Assembly (NCBI RefSeq): GCF_004363235.1
Contig: NZ_SNYW01000006.1
Coordinates: 434,001-498,000, forward strand
DNA: 64,000 nt
Direction of reading: 5' to 3'
Origin: Dongia mobilis
GTDB lineage: Bacteria; Pseudomonadota; Alphaproteobacteria; Dongiales; Dongiaceae
The notes beneath the pieces are model-generated. The model ran no database searches. It saw nothing but the letters and a program-made list of their open reading frames with translations, and was not told where the DNA came from. Position numbers and translations under genes: made by a program. Of the stretch, positions 19,068 through 26,545 are shown piece by piece (the first letter of the stretch is position 1; each line of letters begins with the position of its first letter).

Positions 19068-19580
19068 TCAGGGATACTCGCTCTTCACCCCATCGAGCGG
19101 CAGGTCGCCGCGCTCGATCGCTTCCCGCAGCGCATTGAGCCCGCGCTCGACCTCTTCGGCCATCTCGCGCGCGCGGCGCAATTCGCCGATATCGAGTTCG
19201 CCGATCGAGGCCCGCTTGAGACTGCCCAGATCGACCACCTGGGCGAGGTAGCGGCCCTTCAGCTTGGCCAGCAGCCGGGCGACGCGCTGCACCTCGACCG
19301 GGGTGCATTTCACCACCGCACTCTCGGTCTCGGCCCGGGTGAAGCTGCGGATATCGCTGGCGAGGTGATAGAGATACTGCCCGGAATTGGGCGCGTTCTC
19401 GAACATCTTGAGGCGCTCGACCTCGGGCCGCGCCATGGCCCGGGCACCGTCGCCCTCCACCTTCGGCGGCATTTTGAGCGGGGTCACGTTGTCATTCCGC
19501 CCGCGCGTCGATTTCGGCTCTATCCGGTTGTTCGGGCCCGGTTTTTCCGGCGCTTGCCGTTTCGAGAACATGGACAGCAT
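19068..19580 (-). CDS. Conserved hypothetical protein, helical
   Basis: 170 residues, not recognised. The first 50 residues are charged and probably disordered. The rest is predicted by eye to be helical and rich in Glu/Arg/Leu, ending with ELRRAREMAEEVERGLNALR. There are no membrane segments or signal peptide. It lies 65 bases downstream of the degenerate GGDEF gene on the same strand and could be co-transcribed. Codon use matches the genome, so it is likely a real lineage-specific gene. Confidence 0.65.
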   Translation of the reverse strand: MLSMFSKRQAPEKPGPNNRIEPKSTRGRNDNVTPLKMPPKVEGDGARAMARPEVERLKMFENAPNSGQYLYHLASDIRSFTRAETESAVVKCTPVEVQRVARLLAKLKGRYLAQVVDLGSLKRASIGELDIGELRRAREMAEEVERGLNALREAIERGDLPLDGVKSEYP

Positions 19581-19645
19581 GGGCAGAATCTTCCCCGTTG
19601 GTGAAGGTGTCGGGGTTGACGATGCAAGGCCTGTGCCGGGTGCCC

Positions 19646-20518
19646 TTACCCGAACGCGAAACGGTTCCGTCCCCGCTCCCGGGCCTGGAGCATGGCGTCG
19701 GTGGCGCGGGCCAGCATGTCCTCGGCGCTGTCGGCGCTGGTCGGGAAGAGGGCGATGCCGATGGCCAGATCAAGCGCGCTGTCGCCGGGCGCCTCGACCT
19801 CCTCGATGATCTTCTCGGCGACGATCTGCACGTCCTCGACCCGCGGCATCGATTCCACCAGGATGACGAGCTGCTGCGATTCCAGGCGCGCGATCGTGTC
19901 GCTGCCGCGCAAGGTTGGCTGGATGCGCGCGACGAGATCGCGCAGGGCGACGTCGCGATAGGGACCCTCGGCACTTTCGCCATCCGGCAAATTGTCGAAA
20001 TCGAGCAGCAGCAAGGCGAAGAAATCCTTGTTGCGCCGGGCGCGCCGCACCGCCAGCGACAGGATCTCCCAGAACAGGGCCTGGGCCGGGATGCCGATGA
20101 CGGGCTCGTTGAGCCGCGTCTTCTTCTGCCGTTCCTCGCCGGCCCGCACCAGCAGGGCAAGGCGGATCAGGTGCCGCAGCAAGGCCGGTGACAGATCCGC
20201 CGCCGCCAGCGCGGCGACGGCGCCGGCTTCCAGTGCCGCGGCGGCGGCGGGGCTTGCCTCGTCATCGACCAGGGCCAGCACCACCCCCTGGCGGCCCAGC
20301 ACCGGGATGGCGCTCCTGAGGCTGGCGCGCGGGCCACGCAAATCATGCAGCACGATGGCGCGCGCACCGTGCGCGGTGAGTGCCGCGCGCGCCGCCTCGG
20401 GATCGGCCGCCGCCGCCAGGTCGAAACGGCCGTCGGCGCTGCAGGCGCGCAAACGCGCGATCAGATCGGTGTCGCCGGTGAGGGCCACCAGCGTGGCGTC
20501 GCTTGTCTTTCCCTGCAT
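19646..20518 (-). CDS. Response-regulator-like protein with degenerate GGDEF domain
   Basis: 290 residues. Residues 1-125 have the alternating pattern of a receiver domain (VALTGDTDLIARLRAC, then ARAIVLHDLRG), but the acidic pocket is poor. Residues 145-290 follow a GGDEF fold: metal-binding-like LLLDFDNLPDG at 171-180, then SDTIARL followed by ESQQL (213-217) where GGDEF should be, and a closing ARATDAMLQARERGRNRF. Loss of both glycines and of the D/E pair predicts no diguanylate cyclase activity; a GTP or c-di-GMP-sensing or scaffold role is possible. The start is the ATG at 20518. Confidence 0.75.
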   Translation of the reverse strand: MQGKTSDATLVALTGDTDLIARLRACSADGRFDLAAAADPEAARAALTAHGARAIVLHDLRGPRASLRSAIPVLGRQGVVLALVDDEASPAAAAALEAGAVAALAAADLSPALLRHLIRLALLVRAGEERQKKTRLNEPVIGIPAQALFWEILSLAVRRARRNKDFFALLLLDFDNLPDGESAEGPYRDVALRDLVARIQPTLRGSDTIARLESQQLVILVESMPRVEDVQIVAEKIIEEVEAPGDSALDLAIGIALFPTSADSAEDMLARATDAMLQARERGRNRFAFG

Positions 20519-20664
20519 GAAGTTGGTCGCCCTCTGCTGTCCGCTGGCGGCACGGTGACAGAGCGGCGGAGTGCTGACAAGGGGGCGATGCCCCTGCCAG
20601 AGCGGGCGATACCCTTGCCAAGATGTCTTGCCAAATGGGCCCGCTCTCGGCTAAGCGCGCTCGC

Positions 20665-21552
20665 ATGAGGTTGGAGCCTGAGATCGAAGCCCTGTTCCTG
20701 AGCGAGCCGCTGCTGGCGCGGCACCCCCGCGCGCGCTGGTTAGTAACGCCGCTGGGCGGCATCACCAACCGTTCCTATCGGCTGCAGGCGCCGGGTGCCG
20801 ATCTCGTGCTGCGCTGGCCGGGTGAGAGTGCCTCGCGCTATCTCGACCGCAGCGCCGAGGGGCGGAACGCGGCGGCGGTGGCGGCCCTCGGCCTCGCGCC
20901 GCCGGTATTGGCCCTCGACCCTGCCCGCGGCTGGTTCATCGCCGCCTATCTTGCCGAGGCGCGGCCGCTTGGCCCCGCCGATCTCGCCGATTCTTCCCTC
21001 GTCGCCGACATGCTCGGCCATCTCGGCCGGCTGCACCGCGCCGACATCGTCTTTCCGCAGCAGCAGAGCCTCTTCGGCGCGATCGATCTCTATCTCGCCC
21101 TGGCGCCGACACCCCTGATGACCGAACTCCGCCAGGCACTGGAACCGATCCGGCTGACACTCGCCCGTCACCCGGGCCGGCGCGTTCCCTGCCATATCGA
21201 TCCCAACCCGGCCAATTTCCTGCGCCGCGCCGATGGCCGGCTGTTTCTCATCGACTGGGAATTCGCGGCGATGGAGGAACCGCTCTGGGATCTGGCCGCG
21301 GTGACACTGGAATCGCCCCTGCCTGCGGCTGAGCAGCGCGATCTGCTGACCCCGTTTATCGGCCCGGCGTTATGGCCGCGCTTCGAACTCTATCGGCTGG
21401 CCCTCATGCTGGTGGCGGCGAGCTGGTGCGAGATGGAACTCGTTTCCGGCAATGCCGCGCCGGAGCTCGCCGCCTTGCGCGATGCCCGGGTCGCCAGCCT
21501 GCGCCGCGGCCTTGCCGATCCCGCTCTGCCGGCCTGGCTCGCCGCCGCCTGA
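20665..21552 (+). CDS. Aminoglycoside phosphotransferase-fold kinase, candidate thiamine/choline kinase
   Basis: 295 residues from the ATG at 20665 (an in-frame ATG at 20623 is possible). The kinase-like fold shows the N-lobe TPLGGITNRSYRLQAPGADL, the catalytic loop CHIDPNPANFLRR (the usual HxDxxxxN) and the metal-binding LIDWEFAAMEEPLWDLA. This matches the choline kinase/ThiK branch of the APH family. It sits directly upstream of a TPP riboswitch and thiBPQ on the same strand, so phosphorylation of imported thiamine is an attractive guess. However, the riboswitch lies after it, so it is not itself controlled by that riboswitch. Choline or another alcohol remains possible. Confidence 0.8.
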   Translation: MRLEPEIEALFLSEPLLARHPRARWLVTPLGGITNRSYRLQAPGADLVLRWPGESASRYLDRSAEGRNAAAVAALGLAPPVLALDPARGWFIAAYLAEARPLGPADLADSSLVADMLGHLGRLHRADIVFPQQQSLFGAIDLYLALAPTPLMTELRQALEPIRLTLARHPGRRVPCHIDPNPANFLRRADGRLFLIDWEFAAMEEPLWDLAAVTLESPLPAAEQRDLLTPFIGPALWPRFELYRLALMLVAASWCEMELVSGNAAPELAALRDARVASLRRGLADPALPAWLAAA

Positions 21553-21619
21553 TCGCCGCCGCCTGATCGCCGCCGCCTGATCGCCGCCGCCTGATCGCTG
21601 CCGCCTGATCGCTGCCGCG
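21541..21619. repeat. 14-bp tandem repeat, about 5.6 copies
   Basis: The unit is GATCGCCGCCGCCT, repeated from 21541, with the last two copies carrying GCT for GCC. It begins inside the last codons of the kinase gene and supplies its stop codon (TGA at 21550-21552), then runs into the leader before the thiamine promoter. A 14-base unit shifts frame each copy, so it cannot extend the protein. Confidence 0.9.
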
Positions 21620-21621
21620 AC

Positions 21622-21649
21622 TTGACAAGTCGCATCCGCTTCGTGACAT
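21622..21649 (+). promoter_or_regulatory. Candidate promoter of the thiamine operon
   Basis: A perfect TTGACA (21622-21627) sits just before the riboswitch. The -10 is weak (TGACAT at 21644-21649, 16-base spacer). It would start transcription close to the first base of the riboswitch P1 stem. Confidence 0.45.
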
Positions 21650-21655
21650 TGACCG

Positions 21656-21751
21656 CACTCAACGGGGTGCCCCAGATGGGGCTGAGAGAGGCGGCATTCG
21701 CTTCAACCCGCGGAACCTGATCCGGGTCATGCCGGCGGAGGGATGTGAGTG
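21656..21751 (+). promoter_or_regulatory. TPP riboswitch (THI element)
   Basis: The conserved pieces are in order: GGGGTGCC near the start, GGGGCTGAGAGAGG, then ACCCGCGGAACCTGATCCGGG with TCATGCCGGCGGAGGGA. CACTC and GAGTG ends pair to make P1. Bound thiamine pyrophosphate is expected to switch off the downstream thiBPQ genes, by termination or by hiding the ribosome site at about 21810. Confidence 0.95.
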
Positions 21752-21825
21752 AGCGCATGAAGCCTTTCCCGACTTTCCTGCACCGCTACTTCCGCCGCCT
21801 GACCCATAGCGGAGGAAGCTCGACC

Positions 21826-22863
21826 ATGCGGAAAACATCGATTATCGGCCTCTTTTCGGGTAGCACCCTGCCGTTCGCGGTGGCGCTCGCCGTGGCGCTT
21901 GCCTCCGTGCCGGCAATGGCCCAGGAAAAGCCCGTCCTCACCGTCTACACCTACAATTCCTTCACCAGCGAATGGGGCCCGGGGCCGCAACTCGAACAGG
22001 CCTTCGAGGCCAGCTGCGCCTGCGATCTCAATTGGGTGGCGCTGGAGGACGGCGCAGCGCTGCTGGCGCGGCTGAAGATGGAAGGGGCCAATACCAAGGC
22101 CGACCTGGTGCTGGGCCTCGACACCAACCTCGTCGCCGAGGCCAGGGCGACCGGCCTCATTGCGCCGCATGGCGTCGATCTTGCCGGGCTCGCCTTGCCG
22201 ATCGCCTGGGCGGATGTCGATTTCGTGCCTTATGACTGGGGCTATTTCGCCTTCGTCTATGACAGCGAAAAGCTGCCGGCGCCGCCATCCTCGTTGGCCG
22301 ATCTTGCCGATGGCAAGGCGGAGCCGAAGATCCTGATCCAGGACCCACGCACCTCGACGCCGGGACTCGGCCTCGTCATGTGGCTGCGCTCGCTCTATGG
22401 CGATCGGGCGCCGGAGATCTGGGTCGGCATCAGGCCGAAGATCCTCACCGTGACCCAGGGCTGGAGCGAGTCCTACGGCCTCTTCACTGCCGGCGAGGCG
22501 CCGCTGGTGCTCTCCTACACGACCTCGCCCGCCTATCACCAGATCGTCGAGGAAACCGACCGCTACAAGGCGGCGATCTTCCCGGAAGGACATTATATGC
22601 AGATCGAGGTGGCAGCGCGCCTCGTGAGCTCCGCGCAGCCCGAACTCGCGCAAGCCTTCCTCGCCTTCCTGGTTTCGCCTGCGGCGCAGAAGGTCCTGCC
22701 CACCACCAATTACATGTATCCCGCGCGCGATATCGGTGCCGATCTGCCGCAGGCCTTCGCCGAGCTGCCGAAGCCGGAGAAGGCCCTGCTGCTTCCGGCC
22801 GAGGAAGCCGCCGCCAATCGCGATGCCTGGATCAAGGAATGGCTGGCGGCGATCAGCGAGTGA
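21826..22863 (+). CDS. thiB: Thiamine ABC transporter, periplasmic binding protein
   Basis: 345 residues from the ATG at 21826, with GGAGGAAG eight bases upstream. A signal peptide ends near SVPAMAQ. The mature start KPVLTVYTYNSFTSEWGPGP is typical of ThiB, and the motifs LGLDTNLVAEARATGL, YGYFAF-like YDWGYFAFVYDSEKL and PAYHQIVEETDRYKAAIF match the family. It captures thiamine (and phosphates) in the periplasm. It is first in thiBPQ, under the TPP riboswitch. An upstream in-frame ATG at 21745 falls inside the riboswitch and is rejected. Confidence 0.95.
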   Translation: MRKTSIIGLFSGSTLPFAVALAVALASVPAMAQEKPVLTVYTYNSFTSEWGPGPQLEQAFEASCACDLNWVALEDGAALLARLKMEGANTKADLVLGLDTNLVAEARATGLIAPHGVDLAGLALPIAWADVDFVPYDWGYFAFVYDSEKLPAPPSSLADLADGKAEPKILIQDPRTSTPGLGLVMWLRSLYGDRAPEIWVGIRPKILTVTQGWSESYGLFTAGEAPLVLSYTTSPAYHQIVEETDRYKAAIFPEGHYMQIEVAARLVSSAQPELAQAFLAFLVSPAAQKVLPTTNYMYPARDIGADLPQAFAELPKPEKALLLPAEEAAANRDAWIKEWLAAISE

Positions 22864-22864
22864 C

Positions 22865-24439
22865 ATGCCGCTTCTAGCCCGCATAGGCCTGGTCCTGGCG
22901 GCGGCACTGGCTGCCGCCACGATCCTGGTCTTCGTCCTGCTGCTGGGAGCGGGCGGTGCCGGCGCACCGCAATGGGATTATATCGGCCGGGTACTGGCCT
23001 TCACCTTCCAGCAGGCGCTGCTCTCGACGCTGCTGGCACTCCTCGGGGCGATGCCGATGACGCGGGCGCTGGCGCGGCGGGCGGTATTTCCCGGCCGGTC
23101 GCTCCTCCTCCGGCTCTGCGCCCTGCCGCTGGTGATGCCGACCATCGTCGGCATCTTCGGCGTGGTCGCGGTTTATGGCGGCAATGGCTATCTCGCGGCG
23201 GCGGCCAATGCCCTGGGGGCCGGTTGGCGACCCGGCATCTACGGCCTCACCGGCATTCTCATCGCCCATGTCTTCTTCAACCTGCCGCTCGCCATCCGCC
23301 TGCTGCTGCCGGCCTATGCCGCCATTCCGGCCGAGACTTGGCGCCTCACGGCCCAGCTCGGCATGGGCGGTGGCGACATCTTCCGCGTGATCGAATGGCC
23401 GCTCCTGCGCCAGCGCCTGCCCTCGGTGGCGCTGGTCGTCTTCATGCTCTGCTTTTCGACCTTCGCCGTGGCGCTGACGCTCGGCGGCGGCCCGCGCGCC
23501 ACCACGCTGGAAGTCGCGATCTACCAGGCGCTGCGCTTCGATTTCGATCTCCAACTCGGCGCCGTCCTGGCGCTGATCCAGGCCGCCTGCTGTGCCGCCG
23601 GGGCCTGGGCGGTCTGGCATCTCGGGCGCGACATGGCGCTCGGCCAGACGGCGCGGCTGGTGGCGCCGCGCTTCGATGGGCAGAGGCGGGGGGCACGTCT
23701 CGCCGATGCCGCCGTCATTCTTCTGGGCACGTTGTTCGTGGCCTTGCCGCTCCTGGCCCTGGTGCAAAAGGGGCTTGCCGGCCTGCCGGCGGCGGCGGCA
23801 CCGGCCAGCCTCATGCGGGCGGCTCTCGTCAGTCTCGGCCTCGGCCTCGGCGGCGGGCTGTTGGCGACGGCGATCGGCTACGCGCTGGCCACGGCGCGCC
23901 AGGCGGCCCGCGATGCCGGCCACCGGCAACGCGCCCTGGTCCTGGCACTCATCGGTCGCCTCGGCCTCTTCGTCTCGCCCATGGTGATCGGCACAGGTAT
24001 CTTCCTTGCCGCCAGCGGCCAGGTCGATCTCTACCGCTTCGCCGCACTCGGCGTCATCGGCCTCAGTGCCGTCATGGCGCTGCCCTTCGTGCTCTCGGTC
24101 CTCGAACCGGCGCTGGCTGATTCGGCGGCACGTCACGACCGGCTCTGCCGGGCGCTCGGCATCCACGGCTGGCACCGCTTTCGCGCCGTCGACTGGCCGA
24201 CCCTGCGCAAGCCGATCGCGACGGCGCTCGCCCTATCCAGCGTGCTCGCCATGGGCGATCTCGGCGCCATCGCGCTTTTCGGCCACAAGGACATGGTGAA
24301 CCTGACTTTGCTTCTCTACCATCAGCTCGGCGCCTATCGCCTCGACGGCGCCGCGGCAACGGCTCTCATCCTGCTGGTGCTGGCGCTTCTCTTCTACTGG
24401 TCGATCGAAAGATGGGTGGGCGGTCGTGAGTTACATTGA
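22865..24439 (+). CDS. thiP: Thiamine ABC transporter permease
   Basis: 524 residues, the size of ThiP, which is a fused double-length permease. Two permease halves are visible, each with an EAA-like loop: ETWRLTAQLGMGGGDIFRVI in the first, and DRLCRALGIHGWHRFRAVDW in the second. Around twelve hydrophobic segments. The ATG at 22865 follows the thiB stop by one base. It forms the membrane channel with the ThiQ ATPase. Confidence 0.95.
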   Translation: MPLLARIGLVLAAALAAATILVFVLLLGAGGAGAPQWDYIGRVLAFTFQQALLSTLLALLGAMPMTRALARRAVFPGRSLLLRLCALPLVMPTIVGIFGVVAVYGGNGYLAAAANALGAGWRPGIYGLTGILIAHVFFNLPLAIRLLLPAYAAIPAETWRLTAQLGMGGGDIFRVIEWPLLRQRLPSVALVVFMLCFSTFAVALTLGGGPRATTLEVAIYQALRFDFDLQLGAVLALIQAACCAAGAWAVWHLGRDMALGQTARLVAPRFDGQRRGARLADAAVILLGTLFVALPLLALVQKGLAGLPAAAAPASLMRAALVSLGLGLGGGLLATAIGYALATARQAARDAGHRQRALVLALIGRLGLFVSPMVIGTGIFLAASGQVDLYRFAALGVIGLSAVMALPFVLSVLEPALADSAARHDRLCRALGIHGWHRFRAVDWPTLRKPIATALALSSVLAMGDLGAIALFGHKDMVNLTLLLYHQLGAYRLDGAAATALILLVLALLFYWSIERWVGGRELH

Positions 24440-25127
24440 GATATCCGGCCTCGCCTTCACCTATGAGGACATGGAGATGCGCTTCGACCTCGCGGTCGAG
24501 CAGGGCGAGTTGCTGGCGATCATCGGTCCCAGCGGCGCCGGCAAGAGCACGCTGCTGGCGCTGATCGGCGGATTCGAGCAGGCCCTGGCGGGGGCGATCC
24601 GAATCGGCGGAGACGACATTTCCGCCCTGCCGCCGGCGGCGCGGCCGGTGACGACCCTCTTTCAGGATCACAATCTCTTTGCCCATCTCGGCGTCGCACA
24701 GAATGTCGGCCTGGGGCTGCATCCGGGGCTGCGCCTCAGCAAGGCCGATCGCGACCAGGTGGCTTGGGCGCTCGGCGAAGTCGGTCTGACCGGTTTCGAG
24801 GATCGCCTGCCCGGCCAGTTGTCGGGCGGCGAGCGCCAGCGCGTCGCCATCGCCCGCTGCATCTTGCGGAAGCGCCCGGTCCTGATGCTGGACGAGGCCT
24901 TCGCGGCGTTGGGACCGGCGCTCCGGCGCGAGATGCTGGAACTTGTCCTCGCCATCAAGGCGCGCGAGAATTTGACCGTCCTCATGGTGACGCACGACCC
25001 CGAGGATGCCCGCTTCGCCGCCGATCGCACCGCCTTCATTGCCGACGGCCATGTCGTCCTCAGCGGTCCGACGGCAGACGTGCTTTCCTCGCCCGATCCC
25101 GCCATCCGCGCCTATCTCGGGAGCTGA
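24426..25127 (+). CDS. thiQ: Thiamine ABC transporter ATPase
   Basis: 233 residues from a GTG overlapping thiP by 14 bases. Walker A is IIGPSGAGKSTLLALIGGFE, the Q-loop is LFQDHNLFAHLGV, the signature LSGGERQRVAIARCIL, and Walker B VLMLDEAFAALGP, in which the usual Asp of the D-loop (SALD) is replaced by Gly-Pro. MVTHDPEDA is the H-loop. Energises thiamine import. It converges on the next gene with 3 bases between the stops and no evident terminator. Confidence 0.95.
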   Translation: MSYIEISGLAFTYEDMEMRFDLAVEQGELLAIIGPSGAGKSTLLALIGGFEQALAGAIRIGGDDISALPPAARPVTTLFQDHNLFAHLGVAQNVGLGLHPGLRLSKADRDQVAWALGEVGLTGFEDRLPGQLSGGERQRVAIARCILRKRPVLMLDEAFAALGPALRREMLELVLAIKARENLTVLMVTHDPEDARFAADRTAFIADGHVVLSGPTADVLSSPDPAIRAYLGS

Positions 25128-25130
25128 GCG

Positions 25131-26438
25131 CTATTCCAGCAGGCCCTTGCGCGAGAGGATGAATTCCTCGGTCTGGGCGATGAAGCGGTCGATCTGCGCT
25201 TCCGTGAGGGCAAGGCTCAATGCCATGTAGCCGCGGCGCGCGAAGAACAGCCCGACATCGATGAAGTCGAGATGCATCAGCTTGTGCAGCTTGCCGTGCA
25301 GCGCCTCCACCTCGGCGCTCTCGTGTCGCGGCCGGTCCGGCATCTCGCGGCTGAAATGGATGCCGAGGAACGAGCCGGTTCCCGTCGCCACAAGCGGGAC
25401 GTCATGCTTGCGCGCCAGGTGGTTGATGCCGTCGCGCAGCCGGTCGCCCTTGGCATTGAGCAGCACCGCCGCCTCCGGCGTGTAAATGTCGCGCAGCCCC
25501 GTGAGGCCTGCTGCCATGCTCAGCACATTGTTGTTGAAGGTGCCGGCATGGGGCCAGTAGCCGGGCCTTTCCGGGTCATAGTGATCCATGATGTCGCTGC
25601 GTCCGCCGAAGGCGCCGAACGAGGCGCCGCCACCCAGATATTTGCCCAGCGTCGTCATGTCGGGGGTGACCCCGGTCGCCGCCTGCAATCCGCCGGAGGA
25701 AAGGCGCGACGACATCACCTCGTCGAAGATCAGGATGATGCCGAGCTCGCTCGCCGCCTGGCGCAGAGCGCCCAGGAAATCGCGCCGTGCCGGCAGGCAG
25801 CCACCGCTTCCCAGCATCGGCTCGATCAGGATGGCGGCAAGGTCGGCGCCATGCTGCCGGATGAGGGCGAGCGTGCCCTCGGTGTCGTTATAAGGCGCCA
25901 GCACCCAGTCGAGCGGCAAATTGATTGGAATGCCGCCATGGCCGAAATAGAGGACACCGCCATGATAGCCGCCGTCGAACACCATGATCTTGCCGCGCTT
26001 GGTGACGGCGCGTGCCGTCATCAGGGCGAAGACATTGGCCTCGGTGCCGGAATTGCAGAAGCGCAGCTTCTGCAGCGAGGGAAAGCGGGCAGAGATGAGG
26101 GCCGCCAGTTCCGCCTCGTATCGGTTGGGGCCGCCCAACACGGTGCCGTCATCGATCGCCTTCTTCATCGCCGCCTGGATCTGCGGGTTGGAATGGCCAT
26201 AGAGCCCAGCCGAATACTCGCCGAGATAATCCACATAATCGTGGCCATCGAAATCGGTCAGGATCGCACCTTCGCCTTTCGCCCAGGCGAGCGGAAAGGG
26301 CGAATAATGTAGCACCGTCCGGGTATTGCCGCCGGGCATCGGCTGGCGCGCCGCCGCATGGCGCGCGGCACTCTCCGGATTGGCGGCGGTATAGCGTGCC
26401 TCGGCCTCGGCAATGGCGGCATCCAGGGAAACGTTCAT
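25131..26438 (-). CDS. Class III PLP aminotransferase (glutamate-1-semialdehyde aminomutase-like)
   Basis: 435 residues. A class III fold with the PLP motifs LRFCNSGTEANVFALMTARA, IFDEVMSSRL (PLP-binding Asp) and the Schiff-base lysine in MTTLGKYLGGGASFGAFGG. The pattern PMPGGNTRTVLHYSPFPL resembles HemL, but several details (HYSPFPLAWAKGEGAILTD) point to the wider aspartate-aminotransferase family annotated as GSA-like, not the haem enzyme itself. The substrate is unknown. The start is set at the ATG at 26438 because GATGGGTGA lies upstream; an ATG at 26450 and a TTG at 26465 are alternatives. Confidence 0.82.
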   Translation of the reverse strand: MNVSLDAAIAEAEARYTAANPESAARHAAARQPMPGGNTRTVLHYSPFPLAWAKGEGAILTDFDGHDYVDYLGEYSAGLYGHSNPQIQAAMKKAIDDGTVLGGPNRYEAELAALISARFPSLQKLRFCNSGTEANVFALMTARAVTKRGKIMVFDGGYHGGVLYFGHGGIPINLPLDWVLAPYNDTEGTLALIRQHGADLAAILIEPMLGSGGCLPARRDFLGALRQAASELGIILIFDEVMSSRLSSGGLQAATGVTPDMTTLGKYLGGGASFGAFGGRSDIMDHYDPERPGYWPHAGTFNNNVLSMAAGLTGLRDIYTPEAAVLLNAKGDRLRDGINHLARKHDVPLVATGTGSFLGIHFSREMPDRPRHESAEVEALHGKLHKLMHLDFIDVGLFFARRGYMALSLALTEAQIDRFIAQTEEFILSRKGLLE

Positions 26439-26545
26439 GAATTCACCCATCGGCAGATCGATCAATATGGAATGGCAGTCTTAGCCCATTCGACATCGCA
26501 TCGTCATCCCCGGGCCGGGGGGCAGTCGATGGGAATGAGGGGCGC

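Noticed and set aside
21541-21619. Tandem repeat considered as a CRISPR array
   Set aside because: Units are 14 bases and directly adjacent without unique spacers; no cas genes are near.
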